NCBI GenBank assembly: GCA_963965975.1
Contig: OZ014419.1
Location: forward strand, 1,984,001 to 2,048,000
Reading direction: 5' to 3'
DNA length: 64,000 nt
Source of the DNA: Xestospongia bergquistia
Lineage: Eukaryota > Porifera > Demospongiae > Haplosclerida > Petrosiidae
The notes under the pieces were generated by a model. That model did not search any database. It had not been told where the DNA came from and saw nothing but the letters and a program-made list of their open reading frames with translations. The position numbers were made by a program, and so were the translations under genes. Of the stretch, positions 37,528-50,817 are shown piece after piece. Every line of letters starts with the position of its first letter. Position 1 is the stretch's first letter.

Positions 37528-40500
37528 ATGTCTGTACTACTAGTGGCTACTATCTTCTCATTATGTGTGAATGAAGTTATCAGTAAATGTCCACTAGACT
37601 CAGGTAAGTGAGTTGATGTGTAGTACATAATTTATTGACAATATTCTAGGTATCTACCTGATGCTCAATGGAGATTGTTATCCTAATGGCTCCTACATCA
37701 ATCATAATTACATCACACCAGGAAGTAACTATATATCACATCTTCAGTGTGTGTTACCTGACTCTACTTTGTCTGAAGGAGAGTGGGTTAATCCTAATGG
37801 ACAACCTGTCAACTGTAACAGTAATAGTGACAGTGATCCTCTCCGCTGTATTTTCTCCAATAATCCTGCTAACATCACTGTATATAGACTTATTGGAACA
37901 CAAAATTTTTATGAAGTCAGTATCAGTGGTTCGCAGAGTATAGGTGGTGATATGTTAAAGTGTTGTCTACCCAGTAATTGTTCTGATCCTACTACCAACA
38001 TCATCACTGTTCATATATTCAGTAAGTTATATCTCATTGTACTATTACACACTGTCATTTGTTACTGATCTACTATAGGGCATGTAGAGATCATAGACTT
38101 CAGTGTTGTTGAACTTCCTTCTAATATGACAGTTGTTCCACAACAATACAGACTTCAATACGTATATAGTGGATGGTATCAAGAATTTAAGTGGTACTAT
38201 GACAATAATGAATTGACTTGTAGATTACAACAAATTGGATACAGTTGTGACATTAACCCAACACCAAAAAAACAAAATCCAATAATAGAGAGATCTTTTT
38301 TTACATTTACTGTTACTTGGTATGCAGAGAAGATCAGTAGTGAAATATTTAGTCAGTCAAACAATAATGGTGATCATATACATAGATGTTATGTAAGAGT
38401 TGAAGAGATTATAAGAAATCGTTATCTTACAGTAACTGGTAAGTACTTTTACTAATATAGTTACATGATGTCATATTTAATCCTATCAGCTCCAGGATTC
38501 ACTCCCTCTCCTCATACTCTGATCAACAAGACAGCTACCACTATCACTGTCAGTTGGACACCTGTTCCATCTGATGCTGATGGATATGTAGTCAATGCCA
38601 CTAGTGACACACACACTGTGACACAACAGTTAAAGGGAGGTAGTCAGAATAAGATGACACTGAAAGGACTAATACCAGCAACAACTTATAACATCACCGT
38701 CAGAGCCTATCAAGATATACTGGGACCTGCTAGTAATGCAATCAGTGTACAAACTAATATAAATCTAACTACAGGTATAGATTTTGATGTATTATTTTGA
38801 TATTTTAATAATTTATGACTATAGGTATATCATCTATCAGTTGGATTTTGTTAACTACTACACTTCAAAATGCTGTTAGCTGTGTTACAACTACTGTCAA
38901 TGTTACTACTGATGTTTACTGGTTAGTGAATGGAGTGATGAAGTCCAACTCAATGTATAGATTAATTGATTCTGATCTCCTCATATACAACAACACACTA
39001 CTGGTATATCCAGATCCACTGGGAGTGTCAGTTAATGTTACCTGTATAGCAATGTATAAAGGAGTGAGCTACAGTGACACCGTGATATTAGAAGGTATGT
39101 GAAATTTAATTGTTCATCTTAACTAGGTTTATCCTTTTCTAGTTCCCAGTAGTCCTCCATCTAATGTGATGGTATATATTTTAAATGATAGTAGTATCAA
39201 AGTTAACTGGACTATGTCATCACATACTAATGGATATGTGATTGTCATTAACTCTACTACTGGAGTAGATACCAAGAAGATATTATCTACTAGAGAAGAT
39301 GAAATTGTAATCAATGGACTAACATTGAGTAGATATTATGAGATCAGTGTTTACTCATATAAAGATCTTCCTTCAATTAATAGTATACAAAGATTGTTAA
39401 GGTTTGATGGTGAGTTAATATTTATATAAACACAATATGACTTTATTTAATTGTCTAGTTCCTACATCTGTAACTAATCTGTCAGTGAGTGATGTCTCAA
39501 CCACTACTATTAGAGTGAATTGGACTAGTCCCAGTAATGAAGATGGTAACTATGTAACACACTACAACATTTCTTATAGTTCATCTTGTCTTGAGTTCTC
39601 ATCAGTTAATGTGACATTGGTCTCTGTTACTCCTTATCAGTTCACTACAACATTCAGTTATATATTAAGAGAATTGTTCAGTGGTATGAACTATACCATC
39701 ACAGTGAGAGCTGGTAATATATTAGGAGAGTCTAGTCCAATGACATTAAATAATGTAACACAAATGACAGGTAATTAAAAATAATTGTATTCCTGTTTAT
39801 GCCTGTTTCCACAGCTCCTAGTGGACCTCCTACCTCATTGTCAGTAGAACCTGTCAACATATCACTTTATAATATATCCTGGAATGAAATAGATTGTTAT
39901 CAACGTAATGGACATATCATTAGTTATATTATCCTAATAAGTAGAGATGATATTGAATTTAATATCAGTAGTACTACAGTCTACATACTAACAAGTGATC
40001 TGGTCTTAGGTAAAGTCTACAATATAAGTGTAGCTGGAGTAAATGACATGGGAATGGGTCCTTTTAGTAAACCTGTGAGCTTTGAAATTGGAAATGGTTA
40101 GTTTAATATGAAGTATTCAAATAGTAATTCATATCTTTGTATATTACAGTACCAGGTCATGTTAGTCTATCACATATATTTGATGTAACATGGGTCTTAA
40201 TATCATGGAGTCTACCAGACTACATACCTAAGGAGTATTACATTACACACTATGAGATTGGCTATGGAATAGTGCAATCTGAAAACTGTTCTTTGGGAGA
40301 AAATGATATCATCAAATTCAATATAACTTTAAATGAATCAAATACAACAAGTTCAAGTAATATAAGTGATCTGATAGATAACACCTGTTATCTGTTTGGT
40401 GTACGTGGTTACACTATTAATGGTTATGGAGTATGGACAGTAACTATTAATAAAACACTACCTGAACCACCAACAAGTTAGTTTATAATAATATTATATA

Positions 40501-43500
40501 AATGTATGCTAGTTTAATTTTGATTTATTTAATATCTAATCTAAACAGTTACTACATCAACATATGGACTAGCTGCTGGTATCAGTGTTACAATGACTAC
40601 AATAACTGCTAATATTATGACACCAACAACAACAGAGCCAACAACAAGGTATTCAAATGAAGGTAATGATATTATTTTTTCTTTATAATATTTTATTTTT
40701 TATTCTAATATCTAATCTAAATAGTTACAACATCAACATCTGGACTAGCTGCTGGTATCAGTGTTACAATGATTATAATATTAATTGTGTTCATTATTGC
40801 TATAATATTAATGATCATTGGGTAAATACACAAGTACTACATATGTTAGCTAAAATTATCTCACAATAATTTTTATAGATATCAAAAATACATCAAAATC
40901 AAGTCCAATATAGACAAATCTACTGATATCTCTCTCACTGATCTAAAGGAACCTACATATAGTGTGACTACATTACCAGGTACAACAAAGACACTATTGA
41001 TTAACTAAATTATATTATATTTCTACTTAACAATAGATGACTCACAATATGAAATAGTGAAAAATAAACCAACAAAGTCTGAAGTTGTATATGCAAATGT
41101 CAAATCTTCTCTCAAACCATTAACACCTCTACCTACAATTACATCTGATAATGATATTAGATCAAAGGATGTTATTGTAGAATTAACACATGAAGTTATA
41201 GAAAGAAGTTTACTTGATAATACTAAAAAGAAATCAACTAAACCACAACCTCCTTTACCTTATTTCAATCCTAAGATCCCTCGTACATTACCCATTACCA
41301 TCAATGATTTAGGAGATCATGTAACCACCTGTCATCTTAATGATAACAAGACCTTTGATGAAGAATATAAGGTAATATAAATATTAAATTGATTGTATTG
41401 TTTTCTTATATCTTAAAAGAACTTGTACACAGGAAATGATAGAGCATGTACTGTTGGTTTTAGTTCAAAGAACAAACCTTATAATCGATTCCAAAATATC
41501 ACAGTGTGTATGTTTATTTCTATTAATAACAGATGTTTTGATGTCTTACTTGTCAACAGATGATGATAATAGAATTATTCTAAAGAGTTTAGGAAATTAT
41601 GAGAATGATTACATCAATGCAAGTCCTATTGATGTAAGTTTAATTCATTATATTCTCTATAATATAGACATTGTTTGTTATACAAATAGGGCTTTCTTTG
41701 TGCCAAAAAATTTCTTGCTGTTCAAGGTAGAAGAGTTTATTAATAATTTTAACATGTACTCTAATGAGATCTACTTTGTTAGGTCCAATGACAAAAACAT
41801 TAATTGATTTTTGGCGTTTAGTCTGGCAAGAGAAAGCATGTTCTATTGTGATGGTAACCAACTTAAAGGAAGGATCAAAGAGTAAATGTGAACAATATTG
41901 GCCAAAAGATTGTATGAAACCTAAAGAATATGGTCCTTTCACAGTGACATTACTGGATGAACAGGTTTTACCAGATTTTACTACTCGTAGTCTTACAATA
42001 GAGGTTAGCTATATCATTATGTCATTTTAATAATGTTGATATTCTAGTTATCTGTTGATGGTTTAAATGAAAGTCATGAATTGATCCAATATCATATGAC
42101 ATCTTGGCCAGATCATGGTGTACCTGAATACATGACTCCATTGATAAGATTACACAAACGAGCAACAAAGAACTGGAACATCAGTAAAGGTCCCATCTTA
42201 GTCCATTGTAGTGCTGGTGTAGGTCGTACTGGTACATTTATTGGTGTGGATATAGCTCTGGAACAAGCTAGTAAAGAGGGAGTAGTAGATATTGCTGGTA
42301 TTATCAATAGACTTAGAGAACAGAGAATGAAAATGGTCCAGACAGTGGTAAGTGGAGACATTTAATAAATGAATATATTAACAATATATTTTTTTCTTTT
42401 TAGGAGCAGTATATATTTTTACATGATGTTATTTTAGAGGCAGTTATTTGTGGAGAAACTGAGATATCTAGTGATAGGTACTGTGAAGATGTCCATAAAT
42501 TAAAAGAAAGAGATTGTAAAAGTGGTAAAAGTGGTTTTGAGTGTCAGTTTGAGTTATTATCAAAGCTATCACCAAATCCTGATGATATTAATCAAGATAC
42601 AGCACAAAGTCATATGAAGAAAAACAGAAATCAAAAATACTTACCATGTAAGTTTAATAATTATTATTAGTACTTTATTATTATTGTTGTTGTTTTGTTG
42701 TTGTTATTTGTAGCTGACAAGAACCTTGTACCACTAAAAGAAGCAAATGGTTACATTAATGCTACATTTGTCAATGTATGTCATTAATTTAACTGACAAG
42801 ATATTAATATAATGTTATAGGGTTATCATGAAAAGAAAGCATTCATTATAGCTCAGAGTCCTATGGAGAACACTACCAGAGACTTTTGGAAGATGATAAT
42901 GGATTATAAAGTGTGTGCAATTGTAATGTTATGTGAATTAGAAGAGAATGGAGAGGTATATGTTACGTCTAAAGTGATATTTAGATAAAGAAATTGTACA
43001 GGAAATGTGTTATGAATATTGGTGTACATCAAATGTAATGAAATATGGAGAATATCATGTAAATTGTATTTCAAATGAAGTAAAGAGAGGATTTGCTCAA
43101 AGAAATCTTTGTGTTCTTAATGAGAAGAAAAGAGTAAGTTAATTTACTGGTTACTAGACAATTATTGCTATTGTTATAATTAACAGGGTTTGAGTCATAA
43201 TGTGATCCAATTCCAAGTTGTTGACTGGCCTGATGATGGTTATGTCAGAGAACCTCAAACTATTCTCCAAGTCATTGAAGAGGTCATTAGAAGACAACAG
43301 AAGATTGGAGGAGGACCAATAGTTGTACATTGCAGGTAAATAGACCGTACACATAGTAATAGTTACTGTCTTCCTCTCTCTAGTGACACAGTGAGTCGTT
43401 GTGGAGTATACTGTTCAGTAAGTATTGGTCTAGAACAATGTAAGACAGAAGGTGTAATAGATGTATTTCAAGTGATCAAAGGTGTTAGAATCAACAAACC

Positions 43501-43647
43501 AGGAGCTGTTACTTCACTGGTATGTACTACTTCATTATAATAACTATAAAATGATAATACTTATAGGATCAGTACTGTTCAGTGTACAATGTGATTGAAG
43601 TTTACTTAGAAATGAATTGTACATATTCAAATTTCAAACTTCATTAA
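37528..43647 (+). CDS. Receptor tyrosine phosphatase, array copy 6 (complete)
   Basis: The signal peptide is MSVLLVATIFSLCVNEVIS. Ig1 has the longer SISGSQSIGG insert shared with copies 7-9. Ig2 is at 38079-38438 and lacks its first conserved Cys (LQYVYSG for LQCVYSG), so its usual disulphide cannot form. FN3-1 ends QTNINLTTG. The stalk exon 40549-40662 starts with the same TTST-GLAAGISVTM stretch as the membrane exon and then becomes Thr-rich; the membrane exon is 40725-40821. The juxtamembrane exon is one residue shorter but in frame. D1 has WPDHG and its active Cys codon at 42207-42209. D2 is the only one among copies 1-8 with WPDDG, closest to an active WPD loop; its Cys codon is 43331-43333. 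No stop or frameshift was seen. Confidence 0.87.
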
Positions 43648-44189
43648 ATTGTTTATTATAGTTAGTGTAACAATGAACTGTGTTTATAGTTTCTATTTGT
43701 ATTGATGTTTACTTTTATTTTAATAGAAGATTTAGAAGTTAAATGTTATACTGAAATATATGTCACTATGATGTATTTGTTTACATGAATGTCTCTTTCA
43801 TTAAGCTATTAAAATTATAATTCTAGGAAACACTTTATCTCTTAGTTAAAGTAAGTAAAATTTAGTATCATATATATATTGTGAATACCTTATCTTTATC
43901 AGTCAGGTGGGTAGACAGTAGAACTACCTATGTGTATAGTTATATCTACATAGGTCCTAGTTATTCTAATCCTTTCTTAGTGTACAAAGTTATCAGTGTG
44001 ATGAGTATGATGATTTTAATGATGATTAAATACTTAATTACATCATCTTGACTCATAATATGGTCTATTTATATAATACAATAATGCACTGAAAGTTATT
44101 ATATTAGCATTGTTATACTGAAAAGAAGAAACAGTCATTTTAGAAGCAAGGTCATTGTATATAATTTTAGTTACTCTTTTGATAAGACA
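43648..44189. other. Spacer between copies 6 and 7
   Basis: Standard spacer unit; the inverted repeat lies near 43925-43954. Its 3' untranslated part most resembles that after copy 2, for example in the string TTATCTCTTAGTTAAAG. Confidence 0.6.
44049..44077 (+). promoter_or_regulatory. AP-1-type site and TATA-like box of copy 7
   Basis: TGACTCA at 44049-44055 and TATTTATATAAT at 44066-44077 lie 124 bases before the start codon. Confidence 0.6.
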
Positions 44190-47100
44190 ATGTCTGTACT
44201 ACTACTGGCTACTATCTTCTTGTTATGTGTCACTGAAGTTATTAGCAACTGTCCACCAGATTCAGGTAAGTGAGTTGATGTGTAGTACATCATTTATTGA
44301 CAATGTTCTAGGTATCTACTTGATGTTCAATGGAGATTGTTATCCTAATGGCTCCTACATCAATCATAATTACATCACACCAGGAACTCACTATATATCA
44401 CATCTTCAGTGCGTGTTACCTAATTCTAATTTGTCTGGAGGAGAGTGGATCTATCCTAATGGACAACCTGTAAAGTGTAGCAGTAATAGTGACAGTGATC
44501 CTCTCCGTTGTATTGTCTCCAATAATCTTACTAGTGTCACTGTATATAGACCTGATGGACAACAATTTTATGAACTCAGTATAAGTGGTTCACAGAGTAT
44601 AGGTGGTGATATGTTCAAATGTTGTCTACCCAGTAATTGTTCTGATCCTACTACCAACATCATCACTGTTCATATATTCAGTAAGTTATATTACATTGTA
44701 CTAGTACACACTGTCATTTGTTACTGATCTACTATAGGACATGTAGAGATCATAGACTTCAGTGTTGTTGAACTTCCTTCTAATATGACAGTTGTTCCAC
44801 AACAATACAGACTTCAATGTGTATATAGTGGATTTTATAGAGAGTTCAAGTGGTATTATAACAATACTGAGTTACAGTGTGGATCACAACAAAATGGATA
44901 CAGCTGTAATATTGGTGGAGTACAAACTCTATATAGTAGTAACAGTACAAAGTTTCGTACACTTACTATTACTTGGTATGCAGAGAAGATCAGTAATGGA
45001 ATATTTAGTCAGTCAAACAATAATGGTAATCATGTACATAGGTGTTATGTAAGAGTTGATGAGATTATAAGAAATCGTTATTTTACAGTAACTGGTAAGT
45101 ACTTTTACTACTATAGTTACATGATGTCATATTTAATCCTATCAGCTCCAGGATTCATTCCTTCTCCTCCTACTCTTGTCAATAAGACAGCTACCAATAT
45201 CACTGTCAGTTGGACACCTGTTTCATCTGATGCTGATGGATATGTAGTCAATGCCACTAGTGACACACACACTGTGACACAAGAGGTAAAGGGAGGTAGT
45301 CAGAATAAGATGACACTGAAGGGACTGATACCAGCAACAACTTATAACATCACAGTCAGAGCCTATCAAGATATACTAGGACCTGCTAGTAATGTAATCA
45401 GTATACAAACTAATATAAATCTAACTACAGGTATAGATTTTGATGTATTATTATACTTCAATAATTTATGACCATAGGTATATCATCTATCAGTTGGATT
45501 TTGTTAACTACTGCACTTCAAAACACTGTTAGCTGTATCACAACTACTGTCAATGTTACTACTGATGTTTACTGGTTAGTGAATGGAGTGATGAAGTATA
45601 ACTCAATGTATACATTAATTGATTCTGATCTCCTCATATACAACAACACACTACTGGTATATCCTGATCCACTGGGAGTGTCAGTTAATGTTACTTGTAT
45701 AGCAATGTATAAAGGAGTGAACTACAGTGACACTGCAATATTACAAGGTATGTGAAATTTAGTTGTTCATCTTAACTAGGTTTATCCTTTTCTAGTTCCC
45801 AATAGTCCTCCATCTAATATGATGGCATATATTTTAAATAAGACTAGTATCAAAGTGAACTGGACTATGTCATCACAGACTAATGGATATGTGTTTGTCA
45901 TTAACTCTACTACTGGAGTAGATAACAACAAGATATTATCTACTAGAGAAGATGAAGTTGTAATCAATGAACTAACATTGAGTAGATATTATGAGATCAG
46001 TGTTTACTCATATAAAGATCTTCCTTCAATTAATAGTAGACAAAGATTGTTAAGGTTTGATGGTGAGTTAATATTTGTATAAACACAATGTGACTTTATT
46101 TGATTGTCTAGTTCCTACACCAGTAACTAATCTCTCAGTGAGTGATATCTCATTCACTACTATTACAGTGAACTGGACTAGTCCCAGTATTGAAGATGGT
46201 AACTATGTAACATACTACAACATTTCCTATAGGCCATCTTGTCCTGAGTTCTCATCAGTTAATATGACATTGGTCTCTGTCACTCCTCATCAGTTCACTA
46301 CAAAATTCAGTTATATATTAAGAGAATTGTTGAGTGATATGAACTATACCATCACAGTGAGAGCTGGTAATATACTAGGAGAGTCTAGTCCAATAACATT
46401 AAATAATGTAACACAAATGACAGGTAATTAAAAATAATCTTATTTCCGGTTTATGACTGTTTCCACAGCTCCTAGTGGACCTCCTACCTCATTATCAGTA
46501 GAACCTGTCAACATATCACTATATAATATATCCTGGAATCAAATAGATTGTTATCAGCGTAATGGACATATCATTAGTTATATTATCCTAATAAGTAGAG
46601 ATGATATTGAGTTTAATATCAGTAGTACTACAGTCTACATACTAACAAGTGATCTGGTGTTAGGTAAAGTCTACAATATAAGTGTAGCTGGAATAAATGA
46701 CATAGGAATGAGTCCTTTTAGTAAACCTGTGAACTTTGAAATTGGAAATGGTTAGTTTAATATGAAATATTCAAATAATAATAATTCATATCTCTGTATA
46801 TTACAGTACCAGGTCATGTTAGTCTATCACATATATTTGATGTAACATGGGTCTTAATATCATGGAGTCTACCAGACTACATACCTAAGGAGTATTACAT
46901 TACACACTATGAAATTGGTTATGGAATAGTACAATCTGAGAACTGTTCTTTTGTAGAAAATGATTTCATCAGATTTAATACAACTTTAAATGAATCAAAT
47001 ACAACAAGTTCAAGTAATATAAGTGATCTGATAGGTAACACCTGTTATCTGTTTGGTGTACGTGGTTACACTGTTAATGGTTATGGAGTATGGACATTAA

Positions 47101-50100
47101 CTACTAATAAAACACTACCTGAACCACCAACAAGTTAGTTTATAATAATATTATATGAATATATACTAGTTTAATTTTAATTTATTTAATATCTAATCTA
47201 AACAGTTACTACATCAACATCTGGACTAGCTGCTGGTATCAGTGTTACAATGATTACAGTAACTGCTATTATGACACCATTAACAATAGTACCAGATGAA
47301 GGTAATGATATTATTTCTTCCTCTTTATAATAGTCAATTTTTTATCTAATATCTGATCTAAACAGTTACTACATCAACATCTGGACTAGCTGCTGGTATC
47401 AGTGCTACAATGATTATAATATTAATTGTGTTCATTATTGCTATAATATTAATGATCATTGGGTAAGTACACAAGTACTACAAACATTAGTTAATTATTA
47501 TCTCACAATCATTTTTATAGATATCAAAAATACATCAGAAAAAACAAGTCCAATATAGACAAATCTACTGATATCTCTCTCACTGATCTAAAGGAACCTA
47601 CATATAGTGTGACTACATTACCAGGTACAACAAAGACACTATTGATTAACTAAATTATATTGTATTTCTACTTAGCAATAAATGATTCACAATATGAAAT
47701 AGTGAAAGAAAAACCAACAAAGTCTGAAGTTGTATATGCAAATGTCAAATCTTCTCTCAAACCATTAACACCTCTACCTATAATTACATCTGATAATGAT
47801 ATTAGATCAAAGGATGTTACTGTAGAATTAACATATGAAGTTATAGAAAGAAGTTTACTTGATAATACTAAAAAGAAATCAACTAAATCACAACCTCCTT
47901 TACCTTATTTCAATCCTAAGATCCCTCGTACATTACCCATTACCATCAATGATTTAGGAGATCATGTAACCACTTGTCATCTTAATGATAACAAGACCTT
48001 TGATGAAGAATATAAGGTAATATAAATATTAAATTGATTGTATTGTTTTCTTATATCTTAAAAGAACTTGTACACAGGAAATGATAGAGCATGTACTGTT
48101 GGTTTTAGTTCAAAGAACAAACCTTATAATCGATTCCAAAATATCACAGTGTGTATGTTTATTTCTATTAATAACAGATGTTTTGATGTCTTACTTGTCA
48201 ACAGATGATGATAATAGAATTATTCTAAAGAGTTTTGGGAATTATGAGAATGATTACATCAATGCAAGTCCTATTGATGTAAGTTTAACTCATTATATTC
48301 TCTATAATATAGACATCATTTGTTATACAAATAGGGCTTTCTTTGTGCTAAAAAATTTCTTGCTGTCCAAGGTAGAACAGTTTATTAATAATTTTAACAT
48401 GTACTCTAATGAGATCTACTTTGTTAGGTCCAATGACAAAAACATTAATTGATTTTTGGCGTTTAGTTTGGCAAAAGAAAGCATGTTCTATTGTGATGGT
48501 AACCAACTTAAAGGAAGGATCAAAGAGTAAATGTGAACAATATTGGCCAAAAGATTGTATGAAACCTAAAGAATATGGTCCTTTCACAGTGACATTACTG
48601 GATGAACAAGTTTTACCAGATTTTACTACTCGTAGACTTACAATAGAGGTTAGTTATATCATTATGTCATTTTAATAATGTTGATATTCTAGTTATCTGT
48701 TGATGGTTTAAATGAAAGTCATGAATTGAGTCAATATCATATGACATCTTGGCCAGATCATGGTGTACCAGAATATGTGAGTCCATTGTTAAGGTTGCAC
48801 AAACGAGCAACAAAGAACTGGAACATCAGTAAAGGTCCCATCTTAGTCCATTGTAGTGCTGGTGTAGGTCGTACTGGTACATTTATAGCTGTGGATATAG
48901 CTCTAGAACAAGCTAGCAGGGAGGGAGTAGTAGATATTGCTGGTATTATCAATAGACTTAGAGAACAGAGAATGAAGATGGTCCAGACAGTGGTAAGTGG
49001 AAACTTTTAAACTAAACAATGATATTAACAATATTTTGTTCTGTTTAGGAGCAGTATGTATTTTTACATGATGTTATTTTAGAGGCAGTTATTTGTGGAG
49101 AAACTGAGATATCTAGTGATAGGTACTCTGAAGATGTCCATAAATTAAAAGAAAGAGATTGTAAAAGTGGTAAAAGTGGTTTTGAGTGTCAGTTTGAATT
49201 ATTATCAAAGTTATCATCAAATCATGATGATATTAATCAAGATACAGCACAAAGTCATATGAAGAAAAACAGAAATCAAAAATACTTACCATGTAAGTTT
49301 AATAATTATTATTAATACTTTATTATTATTGTTGTCATTGTTGTTGTTTGTAGCTGACAAGAACCTTGTACCACTAAAAGAAGCAAATGGTTATATTAAT
49401 GCTACATTTGTCAATGTATGTCATAAATTTAACTGACAAGATATTAATGTAATGTTATAGGGTTATCGTGAAAAGAAAGCATTCATTATAGCTCAGAGTC
49501 CAATGGAGAACACTACCAGAGACTTTTGGAAGATGATAATGGATTATAAAGTGTGTGCCATTGTGATGTTATGCGAATTAGAAGAGAATGGAGAGGTATA
49601 GGTTAGATATAAAGTGATATTTAGATAAAGAAATTGTACAGGAAATGTGTTATGAATATTGGTGTACATCAAATGTAATGAAATATGGAGAATATCATGT
49701 AAATTGTATTTCTAAAGAAGTAAAGAGAGGGTTTGTTCAAAGAAATCTTTGTGTTCTTAATGAGAAGAAAAGAGTAAGTTGATTTACTTGTTAATAGATG
49801 TTATCATTATTGTTATAATTAACAGGGTTTGAGTCATAATGTGATCCAATTCCAAGTTATGGACTGGTCTGAAGATGGTTATGTCAGAGAACCTCAAACT
49901 ATCCTCCAAGTGATTGAGGAGGTCATTAGAAGACAACAGAAGATTGGAGGAGGACCAATAGTTGTACATTGCAGGTAAATAGACTGTACACATAGTAATA
50001 GTAAATGTCTTCTTCTCTCCAGTGACACAGTGAGTCGTTGTGGAGTATACTGTTCAGTAAGTATTGCTCTAGAACAATGTAAGACAGAAAGTGTAATAGA

Positions 50101-50286
50101 TGTATTTCAAGTGATCAAAGCTGTTAGAAGAAGCAAACCAGGAGCTGTGACTACACTGGTATGTACTACTTCATTATAATAATAATAATATGATAATATT
50201 TATAGGATCAGTACTGTTCAGTGTACAATGTGATTGAAGTTTACTTAGAAATGAATTGTACATATTCAAATTTCAAAGTTCATTAA
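44190..50286 (+). CDS. Receptor tyrosine phosphatase, array copy 7 (complete)
   Basis: The signal peptide is MSVLLLATIFLLCVTEVIS. Ig2 (44738-45094) carries the loop CNIGGVQTLYSSNSTKF, shared with copy 8 only. FN3-1 ends QTNINLTTG. The stalk exon 47206-47301 again begins like the membrane exon (47366-47462) and then turns Thr-rich. At the second juxtamembrane exon the downstream acceptor used by copies 1 and 6 is lost (AATAAATG for AATAGATG), so only the acceptor six bases upstream works, adding two residues (AINDSQYEIV). D1 is intact with its active Cys codon at 48852-48854. D2 has WSEDG, with Glu for the catalytic Asp, and its Cys codon at 49970-49972. No stop or frameshift was seen. Confidence 0.87.
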
Positions 50287-50817
50287 ATTGTCTACATCAG
50301 TTATTATAGTTAGTGTAACAATGAACTGTGTTTATAGTTTCTATTTGTATTGATGTTTACTTTTATTTTAATAGAAGATTTAGAAGTTAAATGTTATACT
50401 GAAATATGTCACTATGATGTATTTGTTTACATGAATGTCTCTTTAATTAAGCTATTAAAATTAAAATTTTAGAGAAGATTTTCACTGTTTTTTTAAGTAA
50501 GTAAAATTAAGTATCATATATATATTGTGAATACCATTATCAATCAGGTGTGCAGACAGTAATACTACCTATATGTATATTTATATCTACATAGGTCTTA
50601 GCCTTTCTAATCCTTCCTTAGTGTACATAGTTATCAGTGTGATGAGTATGATGACTTTAATGATGAGAAATTATATCATCTTGACTCATAACATGGTCTA
50701 TTTATATAATTCAACCATGCAATGAGAGTTATTATATTAACATCATTATTATGGAAAGCAAATTGAGTCACTTTACCAGCAAAATTCATTGTATATAATT
50801 TTAATTTCTTTTTAATA
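50287..50817. other. Spacer between copies 7 and 8
   Basis: Standard spacer unit, nearly identical to the spacer before copy 6, which points to a shared recent origin of these two promoters. Confidence 0.6.
50682..50710 (+). promoter_or_regulatory. AP-1-type site and TATA-like box of copy 8
   Basis: TGACTCA at 50682-50688 and TATTTATATAAT at 50699-50710 lie 119 bases before the start codon. Confidence 0.6.
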
